This document shows, piece by piece, positions 42,753 to 51,114 of a stretch of 64,000 nt of DNA; position 1 is the first letter of the stretch, and each line of letters opens with the position of its first letter. The translations under genes and the position numbers were made by a program. Source of the stretch: an uncultured Clostridia bacterium (GTDB lineage: Bacteria; Bacillota; Clostridia; Peptostreptococcales; Anaerovoracaceae); the NCBI GenBank assembly GCA_934234035.1, contig CAKQHH010000001.1, positions 186,001 to 250,000 on the forward strand, given 5' to 3'. A model generated the notes under the pieces. The model worked only from the letters and a program-made list of their open reading frames with translations. It was not told the DNA's origin and searched no databases.

Positions 42753-45557
42753 CTAGTTCTGCTTTTTCTGTCTGCGGCGCAGAGTAATGGTACCCACACC
42801 TGCCAGTGCAGCCAGCATGGTGGTCGCCCACAGAATGGTGTGGGACTCATCTCCCGTATTCACCGAGCCTTGCGGCTTTGGTGTGGCAGAACCGCCGTCG
42901 GATGGCTTTTCCGGCGTGGATGGTTTTTCCGGAGTGTCGGTGCCACTTCCCGGTTTCTCCGGACTATCCGTACCTCCGCCCGGCTGCTCAGTTCCATTGT
43001 TGTCGCCGCCCGGAGTCTCAGTTCCGTTGTTGTCGCCGCCCGGCTCCTCTCCCGGTGCATTCTTTTCCACCGGATAGAGGTCCAGATTCGGCTGACTAAG
43101 AATATCTCTCCAGTAGGTGTCGTTGTCGTAGTCAATTGCAATTCCGGTGGAACCGTCAATCAGATTTCGGTTCGTGGTACCGGCCAGTTTGATTCCATCA
43201 CCCAGAGCTTTTCCCGGAGTGCCGGATTTGGAAACCGAGGCACCGCCTTCCAGGTACGCATCAGCTACGGAAATCGTACCGTTTCCGCTCACCGCATTTC
43301 CGCCTTCGCCGAAATAGCCGTCTCCGCCAACGGCGATTAGCTTTCCTTCTCCGGTGATTGTACCGCCGTTCAGAATAATTGCCGAACCGCCATTAGAAGT
43401 GGTGGCATCCTTTCCGCCGCCGTAGACCGCAAGTACGGAATCTTTATCCAGATTCAGCGTTCCGTTCACCTGCATTCCGGTCTGACCGGTATAACTCTTT
43501 CCCGTCGCCGGGTCCGTGCCGGTCGGCGCTTCATCGCCTCGCAGGAACACCTTTCCTTTCAGGGTAACATTTCCGTTCACCACAACCACCGGATCCGTGT
43601 TATGACGAGCTACCGAGCCGTTGGCGATGTTGTTGGTGTTGGAATAGATCTTTGCATTTTCCAGCGTGGATCCATCCTTCAGAATCAGCTTTCCGTTGAT
43701 GGATGCGCCGTTCAGGAATTCTCCGCCGTTATAATCGTTGTAATTCATGGAGAACGTTCCGCCATTCTCCACTTCTACCGCCCCTTGCACCACGGAATCC
43801 CGCAAGGTCAGCTTCGCCCCATCCTGCACAAGGATTTTCACGCTGCTCAGGATATCCATGTTCACCAGCGTCAGGTTGCAGCCCTTCGGCAAAACAAGCA
43901 TCTGGGTCTGCATGGTGCCTTCCTGAATGGCATATCCCAATTTTCCGTACGTTCCGCTGGTATGGGATCCGTACCACGCCTTCAAATCTTGCGGAACCAC
44001 AACGGTTTCATTGCTCGGATCCAAAGTGAAGTTCTTGATGGCCCACGGCTCCATGTCGTACATGTATTTCCCGTCGGCTGTCTTGGTGCAGTTGCCCAGC
44101 ACCAGCTGATTTTCCAGAGTTTCTTCTCCGCTAAAAATACGGAACGTAAGTGCGTTGCCGGTCGCCTTCCGACCCAGTTCGTCCGTAATGGTTACGCTGA
44201 TGTCGTAGGTTCCGGCCTTCGCCGGTGTTCCGGCCAGTGTGACGGAACCGTCGTGGACGGAATAGACGCCGGCCATTCCGGAATCATTTCCATTCGCAGG
44301 ATTGTCACGATTTACGATATTGACGGATGACCCTTTGGCTTTTACGCGGATGTCGCTTTCACTTAAGAGCTTCCAGTCACTTTCCGTCGGATTCGTACCT
44401 GTTTTTACCAGTGCCACCTCAACGCTGGCATTGCTGTTCTTGTTCTGGGTGACGTTGGTGGATGCACCGCTGATGGCATCGTACCCCTTCTGGTTCACCA
44501 AAGCGGATTCAAAGCTGCCCACCAGCCGAACGTGCAGCTGCATGTCGTCGCCCGGGTTGGTCCCCTGCGAAACGGTAAGCTTTCCGTTGTCGATGGAGAC
44601 CTTAAAGGTCAGCGTCTTGTAGCCATCCGCCGCGATGGAAATCACATCGCCGCTTTTCAGCGCCGCGGTCTGGCCGTAGCTCTTCTGCGCAAATTCCAAT
44701 GCACCGTCTCGAACGCGATATTTTCCACCCGTGGATGGCGTGAAACTGTAGGCTTCCCAATCCGTTCCGTTGACGGAAACTTTTTTAATGGCATCGGGAT
44801 ACTTCGAATCCCCGAAAGAAAACTGCCACAAGCCGTTAAAGGAATCCGCTTTCACGGAAATATCCTTCGGGTCGATTTCCTTTTCACCCTCTTCCGGCTT
44901 CTTTTCAAAGGATGCACTTATCGTCACATCGGATGCCGGCATTTGGAACGTCGAATTGGTGACGGTAATCGCCTTTCCGTTGCTGTCCGCTGCCGAAAGA
45001 GACTTCAGCACATATCCTTCCGCCGGATTCGCGGTGATGGTCACCGTTTCTCCCTCTTTCGCCGCGGCTTTATCCACGCTTACCGTGCCGTTTTCCGCTG
45101 CCTCCGCAGTAACCTTGTAGGTCTTCTCCGCCTCGTCGGCTGCAATCGCTGCGGTATGCTTGGATTTGTTCAAGGTCAGCTTCAGGTCGCTGTACCCGTT
45201 GGCCGAAATGACGCAGGTCACCTTGGTGTCGGAAAAAGCTTCCCCGATCAGAACCTGTTTGTCCGTGGGCAGGACCCGATAATTCTCTCCCCGGTCATCA
45301 AAATCCCAGGAACTGGTCACCTTCTTGTACTCCTTACCGGAAACCTTTACGGACGAAATGGCATTGAACCAACTCTCATCCTCTGCGTTAAAAGTAATGG
45401 CGAATCCCTTGCTGATGCCGGCTTGCTCGCACCGGGCAATGCTTGACGGCGGAGACTTTTCATCCGCCCACGCAGTCGTCGTCCCCACCGCACTTCCCGT
45501 AATCAGCAGCAGCGCCGACAACAAGAACGCGGTTAATTGATCCCTCTTTTTCTTCAA
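42753..45557 (-). CDS. Large wall-anchored surface protein with HID-like domains and beta-helix
   Basis: 934-residue secreted protein. Residues 1-32 are a signal peptide (cleavage after AWA). Two domains (about 33-130 and 225-335) have the pattern of the HID/DUF1533 domain known from Shr, e.g. VSGKEYKKVTSSWDF and VSIAADGYKTLTFK-like strands. Between them (about 146-219) is a divergent InlB-type B-repeat (NGTVSVDKAAAKEGETVTI). The middle (about 560-790) is a right-handed beta-helix rich in NGT and GGT turns. A Pro/Gly/Thr linker with GGDNNGTE repeats ends in a sorting signal SVNTGD, a hydrophobic helix and RRRQKKQN. The start is TTG, chosen for AAGGAGG nine bases upstream. HID domains bind haemoglobin in Shr; binding here is not shown. 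Confidence 0.8.
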   Translation of the reverse strand: MKKKRDQLTAFLLSALLLITGSAVGTTTAWADEKSPPSSIARCEQAGISKGFAITFNAEDESWFNAISSVKVSGKEYKKVTSSWDFDDRGENYRVLPTDKQVLIGEAFSDTKVTCVISANGYSDLKLTLNKSKHTAAIAADEAEKTYKVTAEAAENGTVSVDKAAAKEGETVTITANPAEGYVLKSLSAADSNGKAITVTNSTFQMPASDVTISASFEKKPEEGEKEIDPKDISVKADSFNGLWQFSFGDSKYPDAIKKVSVNGTDWEAYSFTPSTGGKYRVRDGALEFAQKSYGQTAALKSGDVISIAADGYKTLTFKVSIDNGKLTVSQGTNPGDDMQLHVRLVGSFESALVNQKGYDAISGASTNVTQNKNSNASVEVALVKTGTNPTESDWKLLSESDIRVKAKGSSVNIVNRDNPANGNDSGMAGVYSVHDGSVTLAGTPAKAGTYDISVTITDELGRKATGNALTFRIFSGEETLENQLVLGNCTKTADGKYMYDMEPWAIKNFTLDPSNETVVVPQDLKAWYGSHTSGTYGKLGYAIQEGTMQTQMLVLPKGCNLTLVNMDILSSVKILVQDGAKLTLRDSVVQGAVEVENGGTFSMNYNDYNGGEFLNGASINGKLILKDGSTLENAKIYSNTNNIANGSVARHNTDPVVVVNGNVTLKGKVFLRGDEAPTGTDPATGKSYTGQTGMQVNGTLNLDKDSVLAVYGGGKDATTSNGGSAIILNGGTITGEGKLIAVGGDGYFGEGGNAVSGNGTISVADAYLEGGASVSKSGTPGKALGDGIKLAGTTNRNLIDGSTGIAIDYDNDTYWRDILSQPNLDLYPVEKNAPGEEPGGDNNGTETPGGDNNGTEQPGGGTDSPEKPGSGTDTPEKPSTPEKPSDGGSATPKPQGSVNTGDESHTILWATTMLAALAGVGTITLRRRQKKQN

Positions 45558-45603
45558 TTATACTTTCCTCCTTGTAAAAACAACTTTCATGATGATAACG
45601 TTC

Positions 45604-45681
45604 ACCGAGGAGATGAGGGTTGAGTACTCATCAGTTAGGCTCGGTTAACTACAGGATAGCACGGTATAAGGTTAGGGTCAA
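45604..45681 (-). promoter_or_regulatory. Promoter and 5' hairpin of the surface protein gene
   Basis: Minus-strand TTGACC (45676-45681), 17-bp spacer, TATCCT (45653-45658). Immediately from the predicted start, the leader can form a nested hairpin: CTCGGT/ACCGAG (45640-45645 with 45604-45609) and CTCATC/GATGAG (45627-45632 with 45612-45617). A hairpin at the 5' end may stabilise the message or regulate it. Confidence 0.6.
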
Positions 45682-45786
45682 CTAATTTGTGTAAGATGTG
45701 ACTAATTACTGAAATTTGGTTAAAGAAAAAGAGTGCGCGGGGCACTCTTCTCCTACATCGGTTGAATTCTCTTTCATCGCCTGCTC

Positions 45787-46167
45787 CTAGTACACAGAAC
45801 TGTCTTCTCCGTCGGTGACCTGAAATCCCATCCGCATCAGTGCCTCGGAAATTCGTTCCGCATAGTCCCGATTGGCGCCAAAACTAATATTCAAGATTCC
45901 TTCACCACCGCCGGTTCCGGCAACCACCGCCCGCTGTTCTTCCCCGGAGTCCATAATTTGAACAACAGTTACCGCCATGCTGCCGTTCCGCCAATAATAT
46001 TTCTCAAAAACCATCAGCAACACCCGAACCCCTTCAGCCTCCGTAATCTTTCGAACTGCCAGCTCGGAAGACACGAAATCACCGGAAAGGTCTTCCTGTA
46101 TCTTCTTTCCGATTTCTTCCAGTCCGGTGACTGCTTCTCGTTTCAGTTCAATGGTCGTGCAGCTCAT
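45787..46167 (-). CDS. Small protein of unknown function (possibly DUF6054-like)
   Basis: The 126-residue soluble protein has an alpha/beta pattern with VRVLLMVFEKYYWRNGSMAVTVVQ as its most distinctive core and a Gly-rich turn VVAGTGGGEGILNISFGANRDYA. The general plan recalls DUF6054, an uncharacterised Firmicute family, but this is not certain. No membrane segment or catalytic motif. It starts one base after the tyrosine phosphatase stop, so the two are coexpressed; no functional link is known. Confidence 0.55.
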   Translation of the reverse strand: MSCTTIELKREAVTGLEEIGKKIQEDLSGDFVSSELAVRKITEAEGVRVLLMVFEKYYWRNGSMAVTVVQIMDSGEEQRAVVAGTGGGEGILNISFGANRDYAERISEALMRMGFQVTDGEDSSVY

Positions 46168-46168
46168 T

Positions 46169-46633
46169 TCAAACCTCCTCTTCCTTCAAGAGATGTTCCA
46201 AGAGCCCTTCACACCCCAGGCGCACATCCCGATACGTATCTTCAAAATTCCCGGTGTACCACGGATCGGCGATATCGCCCTCCTCACCGGCAAACTCCAA
46301 TAAAAGAAATATTTTTTTCTCCGAATCACCGCCGACAATGCGCTTCATGTTTCGCAGGTTGGCGGAATCCATACCAATCAGATAATCGTATTCCTCGTAA
46401 TCCGATGCCTTCATCTGTACTGCCCGGTGCGGAATGACCGGAATATTTTCCTTCTGAAGCTTTCGCACCGTCCCGGGATGCACCGGATTGCCGATTTCTT
46501 CCCGGCTGGTGGCTGCGGAATCAATCTGAAACGAGTGGGAAAGTCCCCGCCGCTCCACCAGATACTGCATCACGCTCTGCGCCATTGTGCTTCGGCAAAT
46601 GTTTCCGTAGCAGATGAATAGTATTTTTATCAT
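46169..46633 (-). CDS. Low-molecular-weight protein-tyrosine-phosphatase
   Basis: 154 residues. The phosphate-binding loop CX5R is C8-YGNIC-R14 followed by ST, and the general acid is in DPWYTGNFEDTY, both as in the family. Such enzymes dephosphorylate tyrosine kinases (for exopolysaccharide control) or, in some cases, phosphoarginine; the P-loop here (I12 in place of the Thr typical of YwlE-type arginine phosphatases) favours tyrosine phosphatase. ATG at 46633 behind GAGG; a start six codons upstream is possible. Followed directly by the 126-residue protein. No kinase gene is near. Confidence 0.92.
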   Translation of the reverse strand: MIKILFICYGNICRSTMAQSVMQYLVERRGLSHSFQIDSAATSREEIGNPVHPGTVRKLQKENIPVIPHRAVQMKASDYEEYDYLIGMDSANLRNMKRIVGGDSEKKIFLLLEFAGEEGDIADPWYTGNFEDTYRDVRLGCEGLLEHLLKEEEV

Positions 46634-46741
46634 TGCTGCATAACCTCGCATTTCTTAGTTTTTCCTACTCCAAAAAGGTGTAAACTTACTTTTCATTCTA
46701 CGGGAAAAGGGACGTCATGTCTCTATTATTTTGAAAAAATA

Positions 46742-46777
46742 GTGCTGATGACGGAATTTTTATTCCATCACCAACAC
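46742..46777 (-). terminator. Strong intrinsic terminator after the P-loop kinase
   Basis: Sixteen-base stem (46742-46757 with 46762-46777, three G-U pairs, 4-base loop), followed on the minus strand by ATTTTTTC. It lies 38 bp past the stop. Confidence 0.85.
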
Positions 46778-46815
46778 CAAAAAGTATAAAACCGGATTAT
46801 TCAGTTGAAATTTGA

Positions 46816-47313
46816 TTATTGCATAATATCCTCTTTCTGCAAAATTACTTTTTCTCCTTCGCCGCATGGCTCCTGAAATGCGTGATAATGATGTTCCAAT
46901 AGTTCATCTGTTATCACAAACGGTGAATTGGCATTTAAGACCTGATTCCTTTTATGTAGTCTTTTTTGCAAAAGCTCCTTACTGGCTTTCATATAGACAA
47001 GCTCCGTTTCAGCGCCTGCTTTTTGAATCAGTTCTTTATAAACATTCCGATTTTCCTTACTCCAGAAACTAAAATCAATCACAACATCTTTTCCCTGCTG
47101 AATCAGGGATAGCAGCTTTTTTTGAAGCGCAGCTTCCACCTGCTCTGACAATTTTTCATATTGTTCTTCCGGATAATCAATTCCCTTTCTTCCATAAAGT
47201 TTCCACATTTCTTCGTCAATAGAAAGTCGGATATATCCTTCCTGTTCTTTTTTCTTGGCGTAAGTAGTCTTTCCAGAACCACATACGCCGCACATCATAA
47301 TAACCTTGCTCAT
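46816..47313 (-). CDS. P-loop kinase-like ATP-binding protein
   Basis: The 165-residue protein starts with a Walker A motif CGVCGSGKTTYAKK (G9-T16) and has an LSIDEEMW segment and VVIDFSFWSKENRNVY, the pattern of small AAA_33/zeta-toxin-like or gluconate-kinase-like nucleotide kinases. A lid-type helix LLQKRLHKRN follows. Substrate is unknown; close relatives are annotated simply as AAA family or predicted kinase. ATG at 47313 follows AAAGGGG. The codon use is visibly more A/T-rich than in the genes to its left. A peptide deformylase remnant lies just upstream. Confidence 0.7.
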   Translation of the reverse strand: MSKVIMMCGVCGSGKTTYAKKKEQEGYIRLSIDEEMWKLYGRKGIDYPEEQYEKLSEQVEAALQKKLLSLIQQGKDVVIDFSFWSKENRNVYKELIQKAGAETELVYMKASKELLQKRLHKRNQVLNANSPFVITDELLEHHYHAFQEPCGEGEKVILQKEDIMQ

Positions 47314-47357
47314 AAGACCCCTTTTTCTTTTTCCGAAACGGCATCTATCAATTTGCA

Positions 47358-47540
47358 CTACAAAGCGGAAAGTTCTTCAATCGCTTTATCTAAAAAAATC
47401 ATACCGTCCAGATGTTCCAACTCATGGCAGAAGCATTTTGCCATTTCATCTTCTCCGTCAACTATAATTTCCTCTCCATATTCATTGAGTGCCTGAATCG
47501 TGACCTTTTGCGGACGCTGCAAATTTTTCTTGTAACTATT
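47358..47540 (-). pseudogene. def: C-terminal fragment of peptide deformylase
   Basis: The minus strand reads NLQRPQKVTIQALNEYGEE, then CHELEHLDGMIFLDKAIEEL and a stop at 47358. CHELEHLDG is the deformylase zinc motif (HExxH) and the preceding QRP...V.ALNEYGE segment matches its normal neighbour. Only about 53-60 codons remain; the frame is closed by a TAG at 47541-47543, and the N-terminal motifs (GxGLAAxQ, EGCLS) are absent. There is no start codon with an SD. This is the 3' end of a broken gene; a functional deformylase must be elsewhere. Confidence 0.8.
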
Positions 47541-47562
47541 CTATCATGTTACATCTCAAACA

Positions 47563-48795
47563 TCACCTCTTTTTCCACGGCACGTCACTGTCGGAGGCCT
47601 TGAAATTATATACCGGTTTCATAATATCGATGATATCTACAGAGTCCCGAATCACATCAATGATATCATCCAGCGATTTATATGCCATCGGCGCCTCATC
47701 TAACGTATCCGCATTCACTGAGGTAGAATAAATGCCTTGCATGGATTTTTTGTATTCCTCCAAATCAATGGACTGCTTTGCTTTTGTTCTGGACATGATT
47801 CTTCCGGCTCCATGCGGTGCGGAATTATTCCATTCCGGATTTCCTTTTCCAACAGCAAGAACGGAGCCATCCCTCATATTAATCGGAATCAATACTTTTT
47901 CACCGGCATGTGCGGCAATGGCGCCCTTTCGAAGAATCATCTCATCCACATCAATATAATTATGAATGGTATGGAAAGCTTCTGCACCAGTCATCTTGGT
48001 TCTATCAATAATAATTTCTGCCATGCGCTCTCTGCTCCGCCTTGCGAAGCGCTGGCAGATCTCAACATCATGCAGATAATCTTCCATGAATGTTCCGTAA
48101 AGCCAGCATATCTCCTCCGGTGCATCCAGCGCCTGCGTTTTATAATTCTTTTTTAATTGCTTCAATGCTTCCTGGATTTCAGCTCTTCGTCCCTGCTCTT
48201 TGTAAGTGCGAATAATCTCATCTCGTTCTTTGAAATACGCTTCTTTACCGGCATGCAGATCGATTGCCAGCTGCTGATAAAACTCAGCGACCTGTTTGCC
48301 CAGATTTCTGCTTCCGGAATGAATCACCAGATAATACGTACCATCTTTTGCCTGATCAATCTCAATGAAGTGGTTTCCGCCGCCCAATGTTCCCAGCGAT
48401 TTTTCTAATCTCTTTGCATCGCGCAAATATCGGTAGCATTTAAGCTGCGTCAAATCGAATCGCTCCATTCGCCCTTCCCATACATTCATACCGGACGGAA
48501 CATAGCGACAGGCCTCATCTATTTTTTCAAAATCGATTTCCCGATCCTTCAGCTTTACACTGTACATTCCGCAGCCAATATCAACGCCAACAATATTCGG
48601 ACAAATTTTATCGGTGATGGTCATCGTTGTTCCAATCGTGCACCCTTTACCGGCATGGACATCCGGCATAATTCGCACCTTGCTTCCCCTTGTCAGGTCA
48701 TAATCACACATCCTTCGAATCTGCCGGATTGCCTCGTCCTCAACCACTTTTGCGTAGCAAATCGCGGTTGCCGTTTTTCCCTTTATTTCAAACAT
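47563..48795 (-). CDS. rtcB: RtcB family RNA-splicing ligase
   Basis: RtcB joins 2',3'-cyclic phosphate (or 3'-phosphate) to 5'-OH RNA ends with GTP and Mn2+, and repairs tRNA or rRNA nicks. The 410-residue protein has MPDVHAGKGCTIGTTM, NIVGVDIGCGMYSV (metal Cys) and GGGNHFIEI, HSGSRNLGKQV and PHGAGRIMSRTKAK (guanylylation His region). ATG at 48795 with AAGGAAG eight bases before; a GTG three codons upstream is too near the SD. It lies downstream of two WYL regulators, with a terminator between; no archease or RtcA gene is present. Confidence 0.93.
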   Translation of the reverse strand: MFEIKGKTATAICYAKVVEDEAIRQIRRMCDYDLTRGSKVRIMPDVHAGKGCTIGTTMTITDKICPNIVGVDIGCGMYSVKLKDREIDFEKIDEACRYVPSGMNVWEGRMERFDLTQLKCYRYLRDAKRLEKSLGTLGGGNHFIEIDQAKDGTYYLVIHSGSRNLGKQVAEFYQQLAIDLHAGKEAYFKERDEIIRTYKEQGRRAEIQEALKQLKKNYKTQALDAPEEICWLYGTFMEDYLHDVEICQRFARRSRERMAEIIIDRTKMTGAEAFHTIHNYIDVDEMILRKGAIAAHAGEKVLIPINMRDGSVLAVGKGNPEWNNSAPHGAGRIMSRTKAKQSIDLEEYKKSMQGIYSTSVNADTLDEAPMAYKSLDDIIDVIRDSVDIIDIMKPVYNFKASDSDVPWKKR

Positions 48796-48870
48796 CTCAT
48801 CCACTTCCTTTCCTATGCTTTGCTATGCTTCAAGTTTATCTTTTTCGGTTCTTTTTATCTCGGAAAAAAA

Positions 48871-48896
48871 GTTGCGAACCTTTTACAGTCCGCAAC
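48871..48896 (-). terminator. Terminator at the end of the WYL pair
   Basis: Stem GTTGCGAAC/GTCCGCAAC with one G-U pair, loop of 8, followed by TTTTTTT on the minus strand. The hairpin includes the WYL stop codon. It separates the WYL genes from rtcB, which then needs readthrough or its own promoter. Confidence 0.7.
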
Positions 48897-49800
48897 GCTT
48901 TTGATCTGACAATCTATTTTTAATTAAATTAATAAATGCCGCCGGTTTTACAACGCGAAGCATAGGTCCAAACGAAAGAACGCGAATCAGAAGCTCGGTT
49001 TCGTCCTCCTTATCATAATGCAGCGTCACCTGATATTTTCGCTCATCGATTTTCTCGACCTGCTTTTCAAAATGCGCGAAGTGCATCAGCACACGTTCCA
49101 ACGCATTCCGCTCATCCACCAGTTCAAATATCACTTTACGCGGCTGCGGCAGATTCCTTTTCCTAACGTTTCCGCCTTTTGGATCCTCCCACTTTTCACA
49201 AGAAGTGATTCTGCCAAGATTGATCGTACTTCCCAGTTTGCTTCCCGTTCCGATCAACCGGAACTTATCATCTTTTTCAGAATATTCCAGATGTTCCGGA
49301 ATCGTTTCGGTCGTCACTCGCTTTCCATGACGGTTTGTCACACTGATTTGAATCGGATACTTGTGCTTGATTGCATCCAATATCAAACGAAAGTTCCGGA
49401 TGTATTCCGCATTCTCATAGGAATCGCCGTCTGAATACTTATCAAAGACATCGATATCTTCCGGTAAAAATAAGGGTTCGACGTCTTCAAACACCACCGG
49501 CCGATCCGTAAACAAACGCATTCTCGGATCTAATGCGATTGCGTTAATCCAACGTTTCTGCAAAATTGTGAGCGGCATCGTCGGCTTCTTTTTGAGAACA
49601 GTCGTTCCGCCTTCTTTCATCAATTGCCAATGCTCCGGTCCCAAAGATTCCGGAATACTCAATGTACTTTCTTCAAATGCGGAATCCCGAATGATTGCAT
49701 TGATTTCCCCGGCCGCAAGCGGATGATCTACTGCTTCTGTCAAAATCTTCGCCACGGTTTGAAAATAGGTACTGTATATTTCATGAAACAGCATAGTCAT
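48883..49800 (-). CDS. WYL domain-containing regulator, short
   Basis: The 305-residue protein has a central WYL-type domain with KYPIQISVTNRHGKRVTTETIP (first strand pair) and DKFRLIGTGSKLGSTINLGRITS, then a C-terminal extension (WCX-like) KVIFELVDERNALERV with KYQVTLHYDKEDETELLIRVLSF. WYL domains sense ligands such as nucleotides or single-stranded nucleic acid. No clear N-terminal helix-turn-helix is visible. It overlaps the longer WYL gene by four bases (ATGA). Confidence 0.8.
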   Translation of the reverse strand: MTMLFHEIYSTYFQTVAKILTEAVDHPLAAGEINAIIRDSAFEESTLSIPESLGPEHWQLMKEGGTTVLKKKPTMPLTILQKRWINAIALDPRMRLFTDRPVVFEDVEPLFLPEDIDVFDKYSDGDSYENAEYIRNFRLILDAIKHKYPIQISVTNRHGKRVTTETIPEHLEYSEKDDKFRLIGTGSKLGSTINLGRITSCEKWEDPKGGNVRKRNLPQPRKVIFELVDERNALERVLMHFAHFEKQVEKIDERKYQVTLHYDKEDETELLIRVLSFGPMLRVVKPAAFINLIKNRLSDQKRCGL

Positions 49801-51032
49801 TCCTTCCCTTCCAATCCATACATCTCATACATTGTCCGCAGGTCTTCTTTAAACTGTATTTCCAAGGCCTTATTGGAAATTGAAATATCCGTGATTCGAC
49901 AGATAAAGGTACGAATCCATGGAATCAGTTCACTTGCATCATAGACATCGGCAGAAAAACGGCACGTGTGTTCGTCGATGTATTCCAGCTGCCCGATTCG
50001 TTTCTCTCGTTCCAATCGCTTCGGTATATGCTGTTCTCCGTCACTATACTGAACTGTAAATTCAATATGTTCCATCCGATTTCCCGATGGACTGTCGGTG
50101 GCGACACCCCACATATGCTTCTGCATTCCATTCAGTTTCACCCTTAGTTCATCAAACCGATCTGCAGGCTCGCCGCTTTTTACGGTAACAATATTATCCA
50201 GGCGATACGCGGATATCCGTTTAAAATGCGGATTATACGCCATCATATACTGCCTTCCGCTCTGTACACTGATCATTACTCGAAGCGGAACGACATCCGT
50301 TTCCGTCATGCGATCTTTTTTACGGTTCATCAGCTCAACGGTGATATTTCTTTTTTCATGAATTGCTTCCAGTATTATGCACAGAACTTCACTGTCCATT
50401 GCACCGGTGATGTAGTGATGTTTGAACGCGAAACGATCCGCAATTTCATCTGTTCGATCTTCCAAAAAAGATCCAATCACACCGCAGGGTGCGGTTTCGG
50501 AAAAGAAATCCAAGATATCTGCACTTGGCATTTCAAACGCGTCTGTACGACGGTACAGCATCGTCTTTCCGTTCTTCCTGCTTACCAACAATCCTTCTTT
50601 TACATATTCGTTGAGTTTCTTTCGAATCGTAGAGGCATCAAATACTCTCGCATTCTCAAACGCAGCCAGATATTCGTCCACCTGAGACGCAACGTCCACA
50701 AGGGATAGCTCTTGTCCGTCCTCAAGAATATCCATAATGATAAAATGAAGCGCAATATCTCCATCGGTAAAGCTCTTCGTCTTCCACGCCTTATATAACG
50801 GATTGTGCCTGCTCCCCCTGCTGTCAATGGATAAAAACACGTTTTTGCCATCCGCGGTCTGACGGAACTTCATATAGTCACCCAGCCAGCTCTCGATCCG
50901 GCGTTTCTCGTTGTCATAAGACCGGGCACTTTTCTTCGTATAATCGTCCCGGCTCTTGAAACCATAGACATAAAAATCCCGCATGTAATCGCGTATCTTA
51001 TTGAAATTTTTGATCAATTCGCTGTATGCCAT
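49797..51032 (-). CDS. WYL domain-containing transcriptional regulator with N-terminal winged helix
   Basis: The 411-residue protein starts with helices carrying a DNA-binding type segment (KKSARSYDNEKRRIESWLGD and a winged-helix-like region around residues 85-165, with ALHFIIMDILEDGQELSL and STIRKKLNEYVKEGLLVSRK). Then a WYL domain (KRNITVELMNRKKDRMTETDVVPLRVMISVQSGRQYMMAYNPH, about 225-300) and a WCX-like C-terminus. ATG at 51032 follows AAGGTG. First gene of the pair; probably controls rtcB downstream. The order WYL-WYL-RtcB suggests nucleic-acid damage sensing; that is inferred. Confidence 0.82.
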   Translation of the reverse strand: MAYSELIKNFNKIRDYMRDFYVYGFKSRDDYTKKSARSYDNEKRRIESWLGDYMKFRQTADGKNVFLSIDSRGSRHNPLYKAWKTKSFTDGDIALHFIIMDILEDGQELSLVDVASQVDEYLAAFENARVFDASTIRKKLNEYVKEGLLVSRKNGKTMLYRRTDAFEMPSADILDFFSETAPCGVIGSFLEDRTDEIADRFAFKHHYITGAMDSEVLCIILEAIHEKRNITVELMNRKKDRMTETDVVPLRVMISVQSGRQYMMAYNPHFKRISAYRLDNIVTVKSGEPADRFDELRVKLNGMQKHMWGVATDSPSGNRMEHIEFTVQYSDGEQHIPKRLEREKRIGQLEYIDEHTCRFSADVYDASELIPWIRTFICRITDISISNKALEIQFKEDLRTMYEMYGLEGKE

Positions 51033-51087
51033 GGTTTCACCTTCATTACCATTCAATCTCTTCCGGTGCTGTTTTTAAATCAAAATA

Positions 51088-51096
51088 AGTATACCA
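51088..51096 (-). promoter_or_regulatory. Extended -10 promoter of the WYL pair
   Basis: Minus-strand TGG followed by TATACT, 56 bp before the ATG. It lies in the short gap to the end of the P-type ATPase gene, showing that the WYL pair is independently transcribed. Confidence 0.5.
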
Positions 51097-51114
51097 TAGG
51101 AAATATATCTTTCA

